Origin: Rubrobacter taiwanensis
GTDB taxonomy: Bacteria; Actinomycetota; Rubrobacteria; Rubrobacterales; Rubrobacteraceae
Assembly (NCBI RefSeq): GCF_004337705.1
Contig: NZ_SKBU01000011.1
Coordinates: 1-64,000 of the forward strand
Direction of reading: 5' to 3'
Length of the DNA: 64,000 nucleotides
The first letter of the stretch is position 1; every line of letters begins with the position of its first letter. Under the pieces are notes generated by a model that searched no databases, was not told where the DNA came from, and saw only the letters and a list, made by a program, of their open reading frames with translations. The translations under genes were made by a program, and so were the position numbers. Below, piece after piece: positions 1 through 8,055 of this stretch.

Positions 1-450
1 GGAGAGCCCCATGATCTCCAGGGCGACATAGAGGTTGAAGATGTCCCCGGAGAGAAACAGAGAGTTCAAGGAGGCCCAAAGAAACATCCACAGAACCCAG
101 AAGTAGCGCCCCTCCCTCTCATGCCGCTCGAAGTAGTACCGGACGGCATAGAGGGTGACGAACGCTCCCACAACGCAGCTCATCAGGACCATGAAGGCGC
201 TCAGGCCATCGGCCCTGAGGTTGATACCCAAAGGGGCGTCCCAGCCGGCCAGCCGGTATTCGAGGGTGCCGTGGCCGGTCACCTGATAGGCCAGCACTAT
301 TGAAGCGGCGAGGGTGGCGGGGGCGGTTGCGAGGGCGAGGAAGCGCTGAGGGGTGGAGCTTTTTGCGAGCAGCATGAGGCAGCTAAAGAGGACGGCTGCG
401 AGGGGTATGAGGATGGGCGCGACTACCCAGAAGAAGAAGAGGCCGTTCAC
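1..450 (-). CDS. mnhD: Mrp/Mnh antiporter subunit D (5' part, cut by window edge)
   Basis: Proton-conducting, NADH-dehydrogenase-like membrane subunit of a multisubunit Na+/H+ antiporter; it would act in the plasma membrane in cation and pH homeostasis. Only the first 150 codons are in the window; the rest lies before base 1. Reading starts at GTG (450-448), which overlaps the TGA of the preceding mnhC in a GTGA junction. The visible part has hydrophobic helices at about residues 5-27, 35-50, 75-100 and 115-130. It ends in SGDIFNLYVALEIMGLS, typical of MnhD/ND5-type subunits. It is the last visible gene of a tightly overlapped operon. Subunit identity is inferred from the sequence and gene order. 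Confidence 0.88.
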   Translation of the reverse strand, partial: MNGLFFFWVVAPILIPLAAVLFSCLMLLAKSSTPQRFLALATAPATLAASIVLAYQVTGHGTLEYRLAGWDAPLGINLRADGLSAFMVLMSCVVGAFVTLYAVRYYFERHEREGRYFWVLWMFLWASLNSLFLSGDIFNLYVALEIMGLS

Positions 451-755
451 TCCCGCTCGTCCTCCGGCAGGTAGGGGCTGCCTCTCTCGATGTACAGCCG
501 GCGTGCCAGCGCCAGAGCGAAGGCCGTGGCGCTCACGGCGACCACGATGCCCGTCAGAACCATGGCGTGGGGGACGGGATCGGGACCGTCCCCGGCACCC
601 CGCAGCGCCAGAGCCACCAGCAGCAAGAAGATCCCGGAGCCCATCATGTTGAGGGCCAGTATCTTGCGGATCAGGTGCGCCTGCACGACCACGGCATAGA
701 GACACACCACGAAGATCGCAACACTGGAGAGGGAGTAGAGGGCGATCTGGTTCAC
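447..755 (-). CDS. mnhC: Mrp/Mnh antiporter subunit C (NuoK-like)
   Basis: A 102-residue membrane protein, the usual length for MnhC/MrpC, homologous to NuoK of complex I. It has three hydrophobic helices (about residues 5-26, 31-50 and 63-85). The motif LIRKILALNMMGSGIFLLLV matches the NuoK-like core. The start is GTG (755-753), overlapping the TGA of mnhB, and its own TGA overlaps the GTG of mnhD, so the three genes are translationally coupled. It acts in the antiporter complex with MnhD, B, E, F and G. Confidence 0.9.
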   Translation of the reverse strand: MNQIALYSLSSVAIFVVCLYAVVVQAHLIRKILALNMMGSGIFLLLVALALRGAGDGPDPVPHAMVLTGIVVAVSATAFALALARRLYIERGSPYLPEDERE

Positions 756-1441
756 TCGTCCACCTCCGGCGGCGCGGCGAAGAACAGAACCGCGAGCGCC
801 AGCCCGATGGAGATGGCCGCCGGTACCTCGATGGTCATGATGAGGGTGTATGCCAGATCCCTCGGGTACTCGAAGACGGTGCCGGTGGCGAACGCCACGG
901 CCACCCCCACGAGCAGGAAGACCCCGTATCCCGCGACGAGCCCGGCCAGCAGCTTGCCCCGGTGGTTGCTCAGCGAGCGCACGGCTCCCACCAGCACCAG
1001 CAGAACGCCCAGCGCCCCCAGCACGGCTCCGCTCTGGAACTCGCCGCCCGGCTCGCTGGAACCCACCCACAGCAGGTAGGCCGCGACCAGCACCATGATC
1101 GGGGAGAGGAGACGGGCCAGCGCGATCAGGAGCCGGGGAGGTGCGGACTCCTGCGGAGGCGGCAGGCGCAGCGCCCAGACGCAGATCACGGCCAGGAGCA
1201 GCACCCCTATCTCCAGGAAGGTGTCGTAGCTGCGGAAGTTCATCAGCACCGCCGTGACCGGGTTTGAGACCCCGCTCTCGTCCAGGGCCGCGCGAGACTC
1301 CCGCGCGAGATCCACGGGCTGCTCCGGCAGCGTGAGTACCGACCAGCCCAGCACCAGAGCCAGCAGCATGCCGACCAGCGCGACCAGCGCCCGGACCGGA
1401 CCCCGGCGCACCCGGATGCCCCATGCCTTATCCTCGCTCAT
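752..1441 (-). CDS. mnhB: Mrp/Mnh antiporter subunit B
   Basis: A 229-residue membrane subunit of the Na+/H+ antiporter. I chose ATG at 1441 (MSEDKAWGIRV) over the upstream in-frame start at 1519, because the upstream part lies inside the preceding gene and is not MnhB-like. A first helix (about residues 20-38) is followed by an extracytoplasmic loop. The MnhB domain then spans about residues 75-225, with the family features GGEFQSGAVLGALGVLL and ALAVLFFA. The extra N-terminal region resembles the MbhE-type extension found where B is fused to small hydrogenase-antiporter modules. It overlaps the upstream DUF4040 gene by 14 bases. Confidence 0.88.
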   Translation of the reverse strand: MSEDKAWGIRVRRGPVRALVALVGMLLALVLGWSVLTLPEQPVDLARESRAALDESGVSNPVTAVLMNFRSYDTFLEIGVLLLAVICVWALRLPPPQESAPPRLLIALARLLSPIMVLVAAYLLWVGSSEPGGEFQSGAVLGALGVLLVLVGAVRSLSNHRGKLLAGLVAGYGVFLLVGVAVAFATGTVFEYPRDLAYTLIMTIEVPAAISIGLALAVLFFAAPPEVDE

Positions 1442-1709
1442 CCGCCTCACCACCCCGCCGTCTGTCGCGCAGATAGCCGAGGGCGTCCAGAAAGAGCACC
1501 CCGGTGATCCCCGCCCCAATGGCGGCCTCCGCCAGAGCGACGTCCGGAGCCTCCAACCGCACCCAGGCCAGCGCCATCAGCAGCCCGAAGGCCACAAAGA
1601 GGATGACGGCCTGATAGAGATTCCGGGTGATCAGCACCCGCCAGGCCAGCACCGGTAAGGCGAGCGCCAGCAGGATGTCGAAGATCCAGCCGAACCACTC
1701 CGCGCTCAT
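1428..1709 (-). CDS. DUF4040 / MbhD-like antiporter subunit
   Basis: A 93-residue membrane protein with three helices (about residues 5-22, 33-50 and 58-78) and the sequence EAPDVALAEAAIGAGITGVL. This is characteristic of the DUF4040 domain, found at the C-terminus of MrpA or as a separate MbhD-like subunit. Its ATG (1709-1707) overlaps the stop of mnhG in an ATGA junction. A free-standing DUF4040 gene between G and B, with no large MrpA in view, points to a group-2-like Mrp arrangement. That classification is inferred. Confidence 0.82.
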   Translation of the reverse strand: MSAEWFGWIFDILLALALPVLAWRVLITRNLYQAVILFVAFGLLMALAWVRLEAPDVALAEAAIGAGITGVLFLDALGYLRDRRRGGEADERG

Positions 1710-2014
1710 TCCCGCCGCCTCCAGAGCCGGATGTCGTGTTCCAGCGCGGTCCGGGCCACGAGATGCGCCGCCGTGGCTCCGGCCGCCAGTACGAGACCCC
1801 AGATCACGAGCAGCTTTACCCCTTCGCTCAGGGACTCCACCTGAAGCAGGAGCCCGAGCACCACCAGCCCCAGCCCCAGGTTGTCCGCCTTGGTGAGGGC
1901 GTGCAGCCGGGTGTACACATCCGGGAAGCGCAGCAGCCCGACGGTCCCCGCCAGGAAGAAGAAGGCCCCGGCGAGGATCAGGGCCGCCGAGAGAGCGTTC
2001 AGAATGACCGTCAT
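1706..2014 (-). CDS. mnhG: Mrp/Mnh antiporter subunit G
   Basis: A 102-residue membrane subunit of the Na+/H+ antiporter with three hydrophobic helices. The signature GTVGLLRFPDVYTRLHALTKADNLG at about residues 24-48 is the conserved MnhG core. ATG at 2014-2012 overlaps the TGA of mnhF. Length and motif match the family closely. It is embedded in the operon E-F-G-DUF4040-B-C-D. Confidence 0.92.
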   Translation of the reverse strand: MTVILNALSAALILAGAFFFLAGTVGLLRFPDVYTRLHALTKADNLGLGLVVLGLLLQVESLSEGVKLLVIWGLVLAAGATAAHLVARTALEHDIRLWRRRE

Positions 2015-2274
2015 TCCTCCCCCCCGGTCCAGGCCCGGCGGACGAACGCGGCCGCCGCGAAGGCCGCCAGCAGCGCCAGCACGAGAGCCACATCCCGCAG
2101 CGGAGGGGAGGAGACACCCTGAGCCAGGAGCAACAGCGCGGCCACGCCCGTGGTGCCGAAGAGCTGGGCGGCGAGTATCCGGTCGGCGGGCGTGGGACCG
2201 CGCACGATCCTGATCAGGCCCACCACTATGGTCAGAAGCAGGAAGCTCGCCACCCCGAGGTAGAGCCCGCTCAC
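2011..2274 (-). CDS. mnhF: Mrp/Mnh antiporter subunit F
   Basis: An 87-residue membrane subunit with three helices. The conserved IRIVRGPTPADRILAAQLFG lies at about residues 21-40, a hallmark of MnhF/MrpF. The reading frame is open far upstream through mnhE, but the real start is GTG at 2274-2272. This overlaps the TGA of mnhE (GTGA) and gives the standard family length. Confidence 0.92.
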   Translation of the reverse strand: MSGLYLGVASFLLLTIVVGLIRIVRGPTPADRILAAQLFGTTGVAALLLLAQGVSSPPLRDVALVLALLAAFAAAAFVRRAWTGGEE

Positions 2275-2756
2275 GCCCGATCTCCCCTCGATGCCATCTC
2301 CAGCCCGAAGAGCCCGGCTACCCGCTCTTCCAGACGCTCCAGCTCCCGAACGGCCCCGGGCCCCCTGAGAAGGGTGTGCACCCGCACTTTCTCGTCCGCG
2401 TACTCGGCGCTCAGCGTTCCTGGCAGGAGGCTGATCGCGTTCGACATGAATACCCGGGCCGGGGTCTCCGGCAGCCGGAACTCGTACTCTATCAGGTCCG
2501 GGTCGAGCGGCAGGCTCGGGCTGAGGCTCCTCCACGCCACGTCTATCCCGCCGCTGAGCGACCGCCACAGGAAGAAGGGCAGGAAACGCACTGCTCCGGC
2601 AAATGTCCAGCGCCACCCGCCGGAGCCGAGCCGGAAACCGAGATAGAGCGCCGCCGCGATCGCCGGAATGCCGAAGAGCCAGGAGCTCCACGCTCCCCCG
2701 CTCAACACCCACCACAGCGCCGCCAGCAGCCCCGCGCGTACGATCGCAGCCCTCAA
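2271..2756 (-). CDS. mnhE: Mrp/Mnh antiporter subunit E
   Basis: First gene of the antiporter operon, 161 residues, the usual MnhE size. N-terminal helices (about residues 5-40) are followed by a cytoplasmic domain with VFMSNAISLLPGTLSAEY at about 104-121, the diagnostic MnhE motif. The start appears to be TTG (2756-2754), with GGGGAG-type ribosome binding bases about 9 bases upstream; no closer ATG or GTG fits. The upstream 180 bases form a leader from a promoter near 2942-2969. Confidence 0.88.
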   Translation of the reverse strand: MRAAIVRAGLLAALWWVLSGGAWSSWLFGIPAIAAALYLGFRLGSGGWRWTFAGAVRFLPFFLWRSLSGGIDVAWRSLSPSLPLDPDLIEYEFRLPETPARVFMSNAISLLPGTLSAEYADEKVRVHTLLRGPGAVRELERLEERVAGLFGLEMASRGDRA

Positions 2757-2941
2757 ATCCGCTCTCCACTCCCCGCGGTCGAAATGATCAAGAATCCAAC
2801 TCCTCTCAGGGCAAATTTAAACTCAGGGAAAGCTTCGCTCCCCCGAGATGACTGCGCTTGCCAAATTCTTCCCCCGTAACGGGAACCGGCCCCGTGCGTC
2901 CCCCGAAAAACCTCTTCCGCCGCAAATGAATCGGCCGCCTC

Positions 2942-2969
2942 ATTATAATCTACCCCGGCCGTGTAGCAA
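2942..2969 (-). promoter_or_regulatory. Promoter of the mnh operon
   Basis: Read on the minus strand, TTGCTA (2969-2964), a 16-base spacer and a perfect TATAAT (2947-2942). Transcription would start near 2935, leaving a leader of about 180 bases before mnhE. The -10 lies inside the perfect palindrome ATTATAAT (2942-2949), so a -10 is also present on the plus strand, but no gene follows it there. Between 2757 and 2989 I see no gene. The leader contains a short hairpin (ACGGG...CCCGT) and T-rich patches, but I recognise no riboswitch. Confidence 0.6.
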
Positions 2970-2989
2970 GCTGTGGCATGTGCCGCCTT

Positions 2990-4555
2990 TTACGCCCGCC
3001 TGGCCGAGACGGCCAGTTCGACCAGCCGCTCGGCGAGCGCTTCCCAACTCAGATGCCTCACGCAGTTCTCCCGCACCCGCCGGCCGGCCGCCCGACGCTC
3101 CTCCACCGGACGCTCCAGATAGTCGGCCAGAGCCCCGGCCAGATTGGTCTGAAAGCCGTCCGAGAGGCTCACCCTGAGGTCGAAGTCCAGTCCTTTCCCG
3201 ATTATCTCGCCGGCCTCCCGGAGCCCCGAGTGGTCCGCCACGAACGGGACCACACCGCTGGCGGCGAACTCCGCTGCGACCAGCCCGAAGGTCTCGGGGA
3301 AGATGGAGGGAACCACGGCAGCATCTGCGCGGGGGAGCAGCCGGCTCAGCTCCTCGTGATAGAGCGGTCCCACGAACTCCACGGCGTCTGCGGCTCCGGG
3401 GGTTGCGTAGAGCTCGGGTCCGGGATCGAAGTGCTCCAGCGGATCCGCTTCTCCGGACTCGAAGCGGCGGCCCGAGGCCGCCAGCAGCCCGGTTAAGGGT
3501 TCATTCCTGAACTTGAGCGAGAGGTTTAGGAGCTCCAGCGGCTCCCGGAAGGTTCCGAAGCCGACGATGAGGAGTCTTCCTCCGGTCTGCCGGTGCACCC
3601 GGCGGAAGGCCGCCAGCAGGGAGTGGACTCCCTTGGAGTGGATGAGCTTGCCGACGTAGACGATGAGTGGCTCTTCTCCGGAGAGCAGGCGCTCGAGGCG
3701 GTCTCCGGCGTCTTGATCATGTCTCCGGGCGTCGTAGGAGCCGGAGATCTCCCGCAGCCGGGTAGCCAGAGCTGCCGGGTCTCCCGGGGTTTCGCGGGCG
3801 AGCCGGGAGATGGCCTCCCGCTGCTCCGGACCCCGTCCCGGCCCGCCGGAGAGTCTGGACGTGATCGAGAGGTCTAGGTTCGCAGGGGAGAAGAGGGTGG
3901 TATCCACGCCTCCGGGGAGCGGGATGGTTCTCGGGGCGAGGTCCGGGAAGTCTTCGGCTACGGTTCCGGCGCTGTGTTCGGAGAGGGCGACGATCTTTGC
4001 GGCGCCCTCCAGGCCTTCGCGGGCCGCCCGCATGTACCGCGCGCTCCTGCGGGCCACGTACTGGAGGCAGCTTCCGTGCACGATGCTGATATAGGGGATG
4101 CCGGCCGGCTTCAGGGCGCGGCGGGCGATGAGCGGGCCCGGGACGGAGTGATTCGTCACCCCGGCCTCTGCTCCGGAGAGCTCCAGCACGCTCCGGAGGG
4201 CGGCGGCGTTGTGCGTCAGGTACTCTTCGAACTCCTCTTCCGTCAGGTCCAGGAAGGTCTTGACCCGCCAGCCCGGGTACTCGTCGTAGACGTAGACGGG
4301 GAGAAGATCCCCGATCTGCGGCCGGTAGACGCTGCAGCGGCCGGGGTAGGGCGTGCGCTGTTCGGCCAGGAGCTCGACTCCGGAGGAGTCCGCCCGGAGG
4401 GCACGGTTCACGAAGTCGAAGCGTGTGGGGTGGGGTTCCTGGCAGAGCAGGTGCACCTCGTGCCCGGCCCGGACCAGGGCCCGGCAGAGGTTCTGGACGT
4501 AGACGTTGCTCCCGGTACCGGTGAGCATGTAGCCGTGGGTTATGAGCAGCTCCAT
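2990..4555 (-). CDS. GT4-family glycosyltransferase
   Basis: A cytoplasmic, GT-B-fold sugar-nucleotide glycosyltransferase of 521 residues. The N-terminal Rossmann half begins MELLITHGYMLTGTGSNVYV and the C-terminal half is a GT4 domain. Visible GT4 landmarks are LPGGVDTTLFSP, VGKLIHSKGVHSLLAAF and the EX7E nucleotide-binding motif in PETFGLVAAE near residue 430. It is longer than typical GT4 enzymes because of an insert between the halves (about residues 225-280). It stands alone. A TATCCT hexamer lies 8 bases before the ATG, with no Shine-Dalgarno sequence. Donor and acceptor cannot be told from sequence; trehalose-type, envelope or compatible-solute glycosylation are all possible. Confidence 0.82.
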   Translation of the reverse strand: MELLITHGYMLTGTGSNVYVQNLCRALVRAGHEVHLLCQEPHPTRFDFVNRALRADSSGVELLAEQRTPYPGRCSVYRPQIGDLLPVYVYDEYPGWRVKTFLDLTEEEFEEYLTHNAAALRSVLELSGAEAGVTNHSVPGPLIARRALKPAGIPYISIVHGSCLQYVARRSARYMRAAREGLEGAAKIVALSEHSAGTVAEDFPDLAPRTIPLPGGVDTTLFSPANLDLSITSRLSGGPGRGPEQREAISRLARETPGDPAALATRLREISGSYDARRHDQDAGDRLERLLSGEEPLIVYVGKLIHSKGVHSLLAAFRRVHRQTGGRLLIVGFGTFREPLELLNLSLKFRNEPLTGLLAASGRRFESGEADPLEHFDPGPELYATPGAADAVEFVGPLYHEELSRLLPRADAAVVPSIFPETFGLVAAEFAASGVVPFVADHSGLREAGEIIGKGLDFDLRVSLSDGFQTNLAGALADYLERPVEERRAAGRRVRENCVRHLSWEALAERLVELAVSARRA

Positions 4556-4563
4556 AACCGGGA

Positions 4564-4569
4564 AGGATA
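4564..4569 (-). promoter_or_regulatory. Candidate -10 element, leaderless start of the GT4 gene
   Basis: TATCCT on the minus strand, 8 bases before the ATG at 4555. The intervening CCCGGTT-type bases contain no ribosome binding site. No good -35 is visible. It fits the leaderless pattern seen elsewhere in the window, but TATCCT is a weak hexamer. Confidence 0.35.
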
Positions 4570-4644
4570 GCAGAGCGGGATGGATGGTCTAGCAGTCTGT
4601 AGTATTAGATTCGGTTTTCAGGCGTTCGCGGAGCAGGAGGAAGT

Positions 4645-5157
4645 ATGGCGAAAGCGGCGTCCGTTCCCCGTCCCGGTTCGGAGGCGCCGGAGATACACCT
4701 CCCGAGCGCGCAGGGCGGGCAGTTCCGTCTCTCCGTCCGGACCCCGCGCGGTCCGGTCGTCGTGGTGTTCTTCAGGGGGTGCTGGTCCGGGGAGGACGTG
4801 GAGTACTTTAGGGCGCTGGCGGAGAGGGAGGCCGAGATCAACCACGCCGGGGCCACCATTGCGGGTGTCGGAGTGATGGAGCCGCAGGACGCCCGGGAGT
4901 TCGTTCGGGCGAGCGGGATCAAGTCCTACGTGCTCTACGGCGGTGAGGCGGTCGCGGAGGAGTACGGCCTGCTGGCGAGGGACCGGGAGCATGGGGCCTT
5001 CGCGCGGCCGGCGGTGTTTATCGTTGGGCCGGACCGCAGGGTGGCGCACGCCTGGGTGGACGGACGCCCGGCCCCGGAGGAGATCCTGAGCCGGGTGAGC
5101 GAGATCACGGGCCTCCCGGGCGGGAGCGGGGCGGAAGAAGAGGGGGGAGGGGGCTAG
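4645..5157 (+). CDS. Redoxin-domain protein with a displaced cysteine
   Basis: A 170-residue AhpC/TSA-fold protein. The thioredoxin-like core runs from about residue 10 to 150 and a glycine/glutamate-rich tail follows. Relatives carry a RGxWCPxC active site. Here the segment reads FFRGCWSGED, so the usual peroxidatic Cys is Ser48 and the usual second Cys is Asp51. The only cysteine in the protein is Cys46, two residues earlier. It could be a one-Cys enzyme with a shifted thiol or a non-peroxidase. AGGAGGAAGT just before the ATG is a good ribosome binding site. It ends tail to tail with the next gene, both stop codons sharing the palindrome CTAG. Confidence 0.7.
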   Translation: MAKAASVPRPGSEAPEIHLPSAQGGQFRLSVRTPRGPVVVVFFRGCWSGEDVEYFRALAEREAEINHAGATIAGVGVMEPQDAREFVRASGIKSYVLYGGEAVAEEYGLLARDREHGAFARPAVFIVGPDRRVAHAWVDGRPAPEEILSRVSEITGLPGGSGAEEEGGGG

Positions 5158-8009
5158 CTCCTGAGGTGCAGTGCCAGGTACTCGGCCGGGTGGATCGCCC
5201 GGCGGGTCGAGCCGTCCGAGATCTGCTGCCGGCAGGAGGTGCCCGGCGCGACGATCAGGGTATGCGTGCCGGCCTCCCGCACGGCCGGCAGCAGCCGTCG
5301 CTCGGCCATCTGCATCGAGACCTCGTAGTGCTCTTTCTCGTAGCCGAAGGCCCCGGCCATCCCGCAGCAGCCCGAGTCCACCACGCTCACCTCGGTCTCC
5401 GGTACCAGCGAGAGCGCCCGCACCGTCGGTTCCACGCCGACCAGGGACTTCTGGTGACAGTGGCCGTGCAGGAGGACCGGGTTTCCGGGGTCAAACTCCG
5501 GGGCGTCCAGTTCCAGAACGGTCTCTTCGAAGAGCCTGCAGGCCTCAACCAGCTCTGGGACGCGTTCGTCGTCCGGCAGGAGCGAGGGGTAGTCGTCCTT
5601 GATGGTCAGGATGCAGCTCGGCTCCAGCCCCACGAGCGGGTAGCCGCGCCGGACGAGCGGGTGGAGCACGTCCACGTTCTTCCTTGCGGACCGGCGGGCG
5701 GCGTCCACCATCCCCTGGGAGAGCATCGGCCGCCCGCAGCAGGCGACCTTCGGCACCAGGACCTGCGCTCCGGCGGCTTCCAGCACGTCTATGGCGGACT
5801 CCCCGATCCAGGGGTACAGGTACTCCGTGAAGGTGTCGTCGAACAGGACGACCGGCGCGCCGCCGGTGCGGGGACGCCGCTCCCGCAGCCGGGCGCTCAG
5901 CGAGCGGTGCGCCAGCGCGGGCAGCCGGCGGTGCGGCGTTATGCCGATCCACGCCGCCAGGCGGCCTGAGAGCGGTAGCCTGCCGGCCAGGTTCATCAGC
6001 GGCGTGAACCTTTCGCCGAGCTCGTACAGCCGGCGCACGTGGCCGAAGAAGCGGCTCCTTAAGGGGTAGCCGTTCTTCTCCCGGTAGTGCGCCAGGAACT
6101 CGGTCTTCATCTTCGCCACGTCCACCGCTGAAGGGCACTCGGTCTTGCATGCCTTGCAGCCGATGCAGAGGTCCATCACCTCGTAGAGGCGTTCTCCGGT
6201 GAGCTCGGCGGGCGGCAGCGTGCCGTCCAGCACCGAACGCAGGGCGTTGGCGCGGGCGCGTGTGGTGTCCTCCTCGCGCGCGGTGACCATGTACGAGGGA
6301 CACATGGTGCCCGCGATACGTTTGCGGCAGACTCCGGAGCCGTTGCAGAGCTCCACGGCGCGGGCGAAGCCGCCCTGATCGCTGAAGTCCAGATGGGTTT
6401 CGAGACGCAGCGTCCGGTAGTCCGGGCCGTAGCGGAGGTTCTCGTGCATCGGTTCGGGCGAGACTATCTTGCCCGGGTTCATCACGTTGTGAGGATCGAA
6501 GGCGGCTTTGATCTCCGCGAACGCCTGCGTGATCCTCGGTCCGAACATCTTTTCCAGAAACTGGCTGCGTGCCAGCCCGTCCCCGTGTTCGCCGGAGACG
6601 GAGCCGCCGAACTCCACCAGCGTCTCCGCCACCTCCTCTGCGATCCGGCGCATCATCTCGACGCCCGCGCCGGTCTTCAGGTTGATAACGGGCCGCGTGT
6701 GCAGGCAGCCCGCTCCGGCGTGACCGTAGTAGCTCGCGGTGGTGCCGGCCCGCTCCACTATCCGGGTGAACTCGCGGATGAAGTCGGGCAGCCGCTCCGG
6801 CGCGACCGCCGCGTCCTCCACGAAGGCCACCGGCTGGGCGTCGCCGGGCTCGCTCATGAGCAGCGGGAGGCCGGCCTTGCGCAGATCCCACGCCCGCTGC
6901 TGCTCCGCGGGCGTGCGCAGGAGCACCGGGTCGCGGCCGCCGTAGCGTTCGGCGTGGCGCGCCAGATCCTCCAGCTTCGCGCGCACCTCTTGCTGCGGCC
7001 CGCTGAACTCCACCATCAGCAGCGCCTCCGGCATCCCGTGCACGAAGCTCATCAGCTTCCGGTAGGCGGGGAAGCGGGAGGTGCGCTGCAGCAGCATCCG
7101 GTCCAGCAGCTCGGCCGCCGAGGGCTCCAGCTTCAGCACCGGGACTATCGCCTCGGCGACCGCTTCCAGCGTGTCGAAGTGCAGCACCACGAGCCCGCGC
7201 GCCTCGGGCAGCTCGTCTAGGCTGATCACGGCGTCGTCGACGAGCGCGAGGGTCCCCTCGGAGCCCACGATGAGCCTGGCGAGGTTGATCTGCCCGTTCC
7301 CGGCGACGACTCCGGGCAGGTCGTAGCCGGAGACGCGGCGGTGGAGCTTCGGGAAGCGGGCCTCTATCTCTTCCCGCTCGCGCTCCAGGACCTCCAGGAC
7401 CTTGCGGTATATCGCGGCCTCTAGCGTCCTCCCGGTAGCCTTGCGCCGGGCTTCCTCCGGGGAGAGGGGGCCGAAGGTCGCCTTCGACCCGTCTGAGAGG
7501 GTGCATCTCACCTCGTGGACGTGGTCTGCGGTCTTCCCGTAGAGCAGGGACCGCATCCCGGCGGAGTTGTTCCCGATCATGCCGCCCAGCGTCGCGCGGT
7601 TGGCGGTCGCCGTGTCGGGCCCGAAGAGGAGTCCGTGTTCCTCCAGCGCGGCGTTGAGCTCGGCCTGCACGACTCCCGGCTCGACGCGGGCCAGCCTGCT
7701 CCCGGTATCCAGTTCCAGAATGCGGTCGAGCCGGGAGAGATCGAGCTGAAGCCCCGGACCTACCGCCTGCCCGGCGAGGCTGGTCCCCGCGCCGCGCGGC
7801 GTGACGGACGAGCTGTGCTCGCGGGCAGCCTCCACGGCGGCCGCGGAATCCTCGGCGCTCCCGGCGATCAGGACGGCGAGCGGCAGGATCTTGTAGATGC
7901 TCGCGTCGGTCGCGTACTCCACGCGGGACATGAGATCCGCCCGGACCTCGCCCCGCACCTCCCGGCTCAGGCTCTCGGCCAGAGCCCGGCTCTCATTCTG
8001 TAGCTGCAT
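5154..8009 (-). CDS. FAD-linked D-2-hydroxyacid dehydrogenase with fused Fe-S/CCG domains (YdiJ-like)
   Basis: A 951-residue two-part oxidoreductase that would oxidise a D-2-hydroxyacid such as D-2-hydroxyglutarate or D-lactate and pass electrons to an iron-sulfur half. The N-terminal half is a PCMH-type FAD domain (PRGAGTSLAGQAVG near residue 75) followed by the FAD-oxidase C-terminal domain, with GHAGAGCLHTRP and SGEHGDGLARSQF. The C-terminal half has a ferredoxin motif CIGCKACKTECP and two CCG-type cysteine motifs (HGHCHQKSLVG; DSGCCGMAGAFGYE). I chose ATG at 8009; the 45 upstream codons look non-coding. A perfect TATAAT lies 7 bases before it, so the mRNA may be leaderless. The exact substrate is not resolved. 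Confidence 0.85.
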   Translation of the reverse strand: MQLQNESRALAESLSREVRGEVRADLMSRVEYATDASIYKILPLAVLIAGSAEDSAAAVEAAREHSSSVTPRGAGTSLAGQAVGPGLQLDLSRLDRILELDTGSRLARVEPGVVQAELNAALEEHGLLFGPDTATANRATLGGMIGNNSAGMRSLLYGKTADHVHEVRCTLSDGSKATFGPLSPEEARRKATGRTLEAAIYRKVLEVLEREREEIEARFPKLHRRVSGYDLPGVVAGNGQINLARLIVGSEGTLALVDDAVISLDELPEARGLVVLHFDTLEAVAEAIVPVLKLEPSAAELLDRMLLQRTSRFPAYRKLMSFVHGMPEALLMVEFSGPQQEVRAKLEDLARHAERYGGRDPVLLRTPAEQQRAWDLRKAGLPLLMSEPGDAQPVAFVEDAAVAPERLPDFIREFTRIVERAGTTASYYGHAGAGCLHTRPVINLKTGAGVEMMRRIAEEVAETLVEFGGSVSGEHGDGLARSQFLEKMFGPRITQAFAEIKAAFDPHNVMNPGKIVSPEPMHENLRYGPDYRTLRLETHLDFSDQGGFARAVELCNGSGVCRKRIAGTMCPSYMVTAREEDTTRARANALRSVLDGTLPPAELTGERLYEVMDLCIGCKACKTECPSAVDVAKMKTEFLAHYREKNGYPLRSRFFGHVRRLYELGERFTPLMNLAGRLPLSGRLAAWIGITPHRRLPALAHRSLSARLRERRPRTGGAPVVLFDDTFTEYLYPWIGESAIDVLEAAGAQVLVPKVACCGRPMLSQGMVDAARRSARKNVDVLHPLVRRGYPLVGLEPSCILTIKDDYPSLLPDDERVPELVEACRLFEETVLELDAPEFDPGNPVLLHGHCHQKSLVGVEPTVRALSLVPETEVSVVDSGCCGMAGAFGYEKEHYEVSMQMAERRLLPAVREAGTHTLIVAPGTSCRQQISDGSTRRAIHPAEYLALHLRS

Positions 8010-8016
8010 GAAACGA

Positions 8017-8024
8017 ATTATAAT
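8017..8024. promoter_or_regulatory. Palindromic divergent -10 element (ATTATAAT)
   Basis: The 8-base perfect palindrome ATTATAAT reads TATAAT on both strands (8022-8017 minus, 8019-8024 plus). On the minus strand it is 7 bases from the ATG of the FAD/Fe-S dehydrogenase, predicting a leaderless transcript. On the plus strand it precedes the coiled-coil gene starting at 8056, with a leader of about 25 bases. No good -35 is visible on either side. Confidence 0.6.
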
Positions 8025-8055
8025 CCACCGCGTCTTGTAGTCTCTCGAACGGGAG

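Noticed and set aside
5545-7506. 653-codon open frame on the minus strand inside the FAD/Fe-S dehydrogenase region
   Set aside because: Arg/Ala/Pro/Gly-rich with no domain; it is an out-of-frame shadow of the real gene, as expected in high-G+C DNA.
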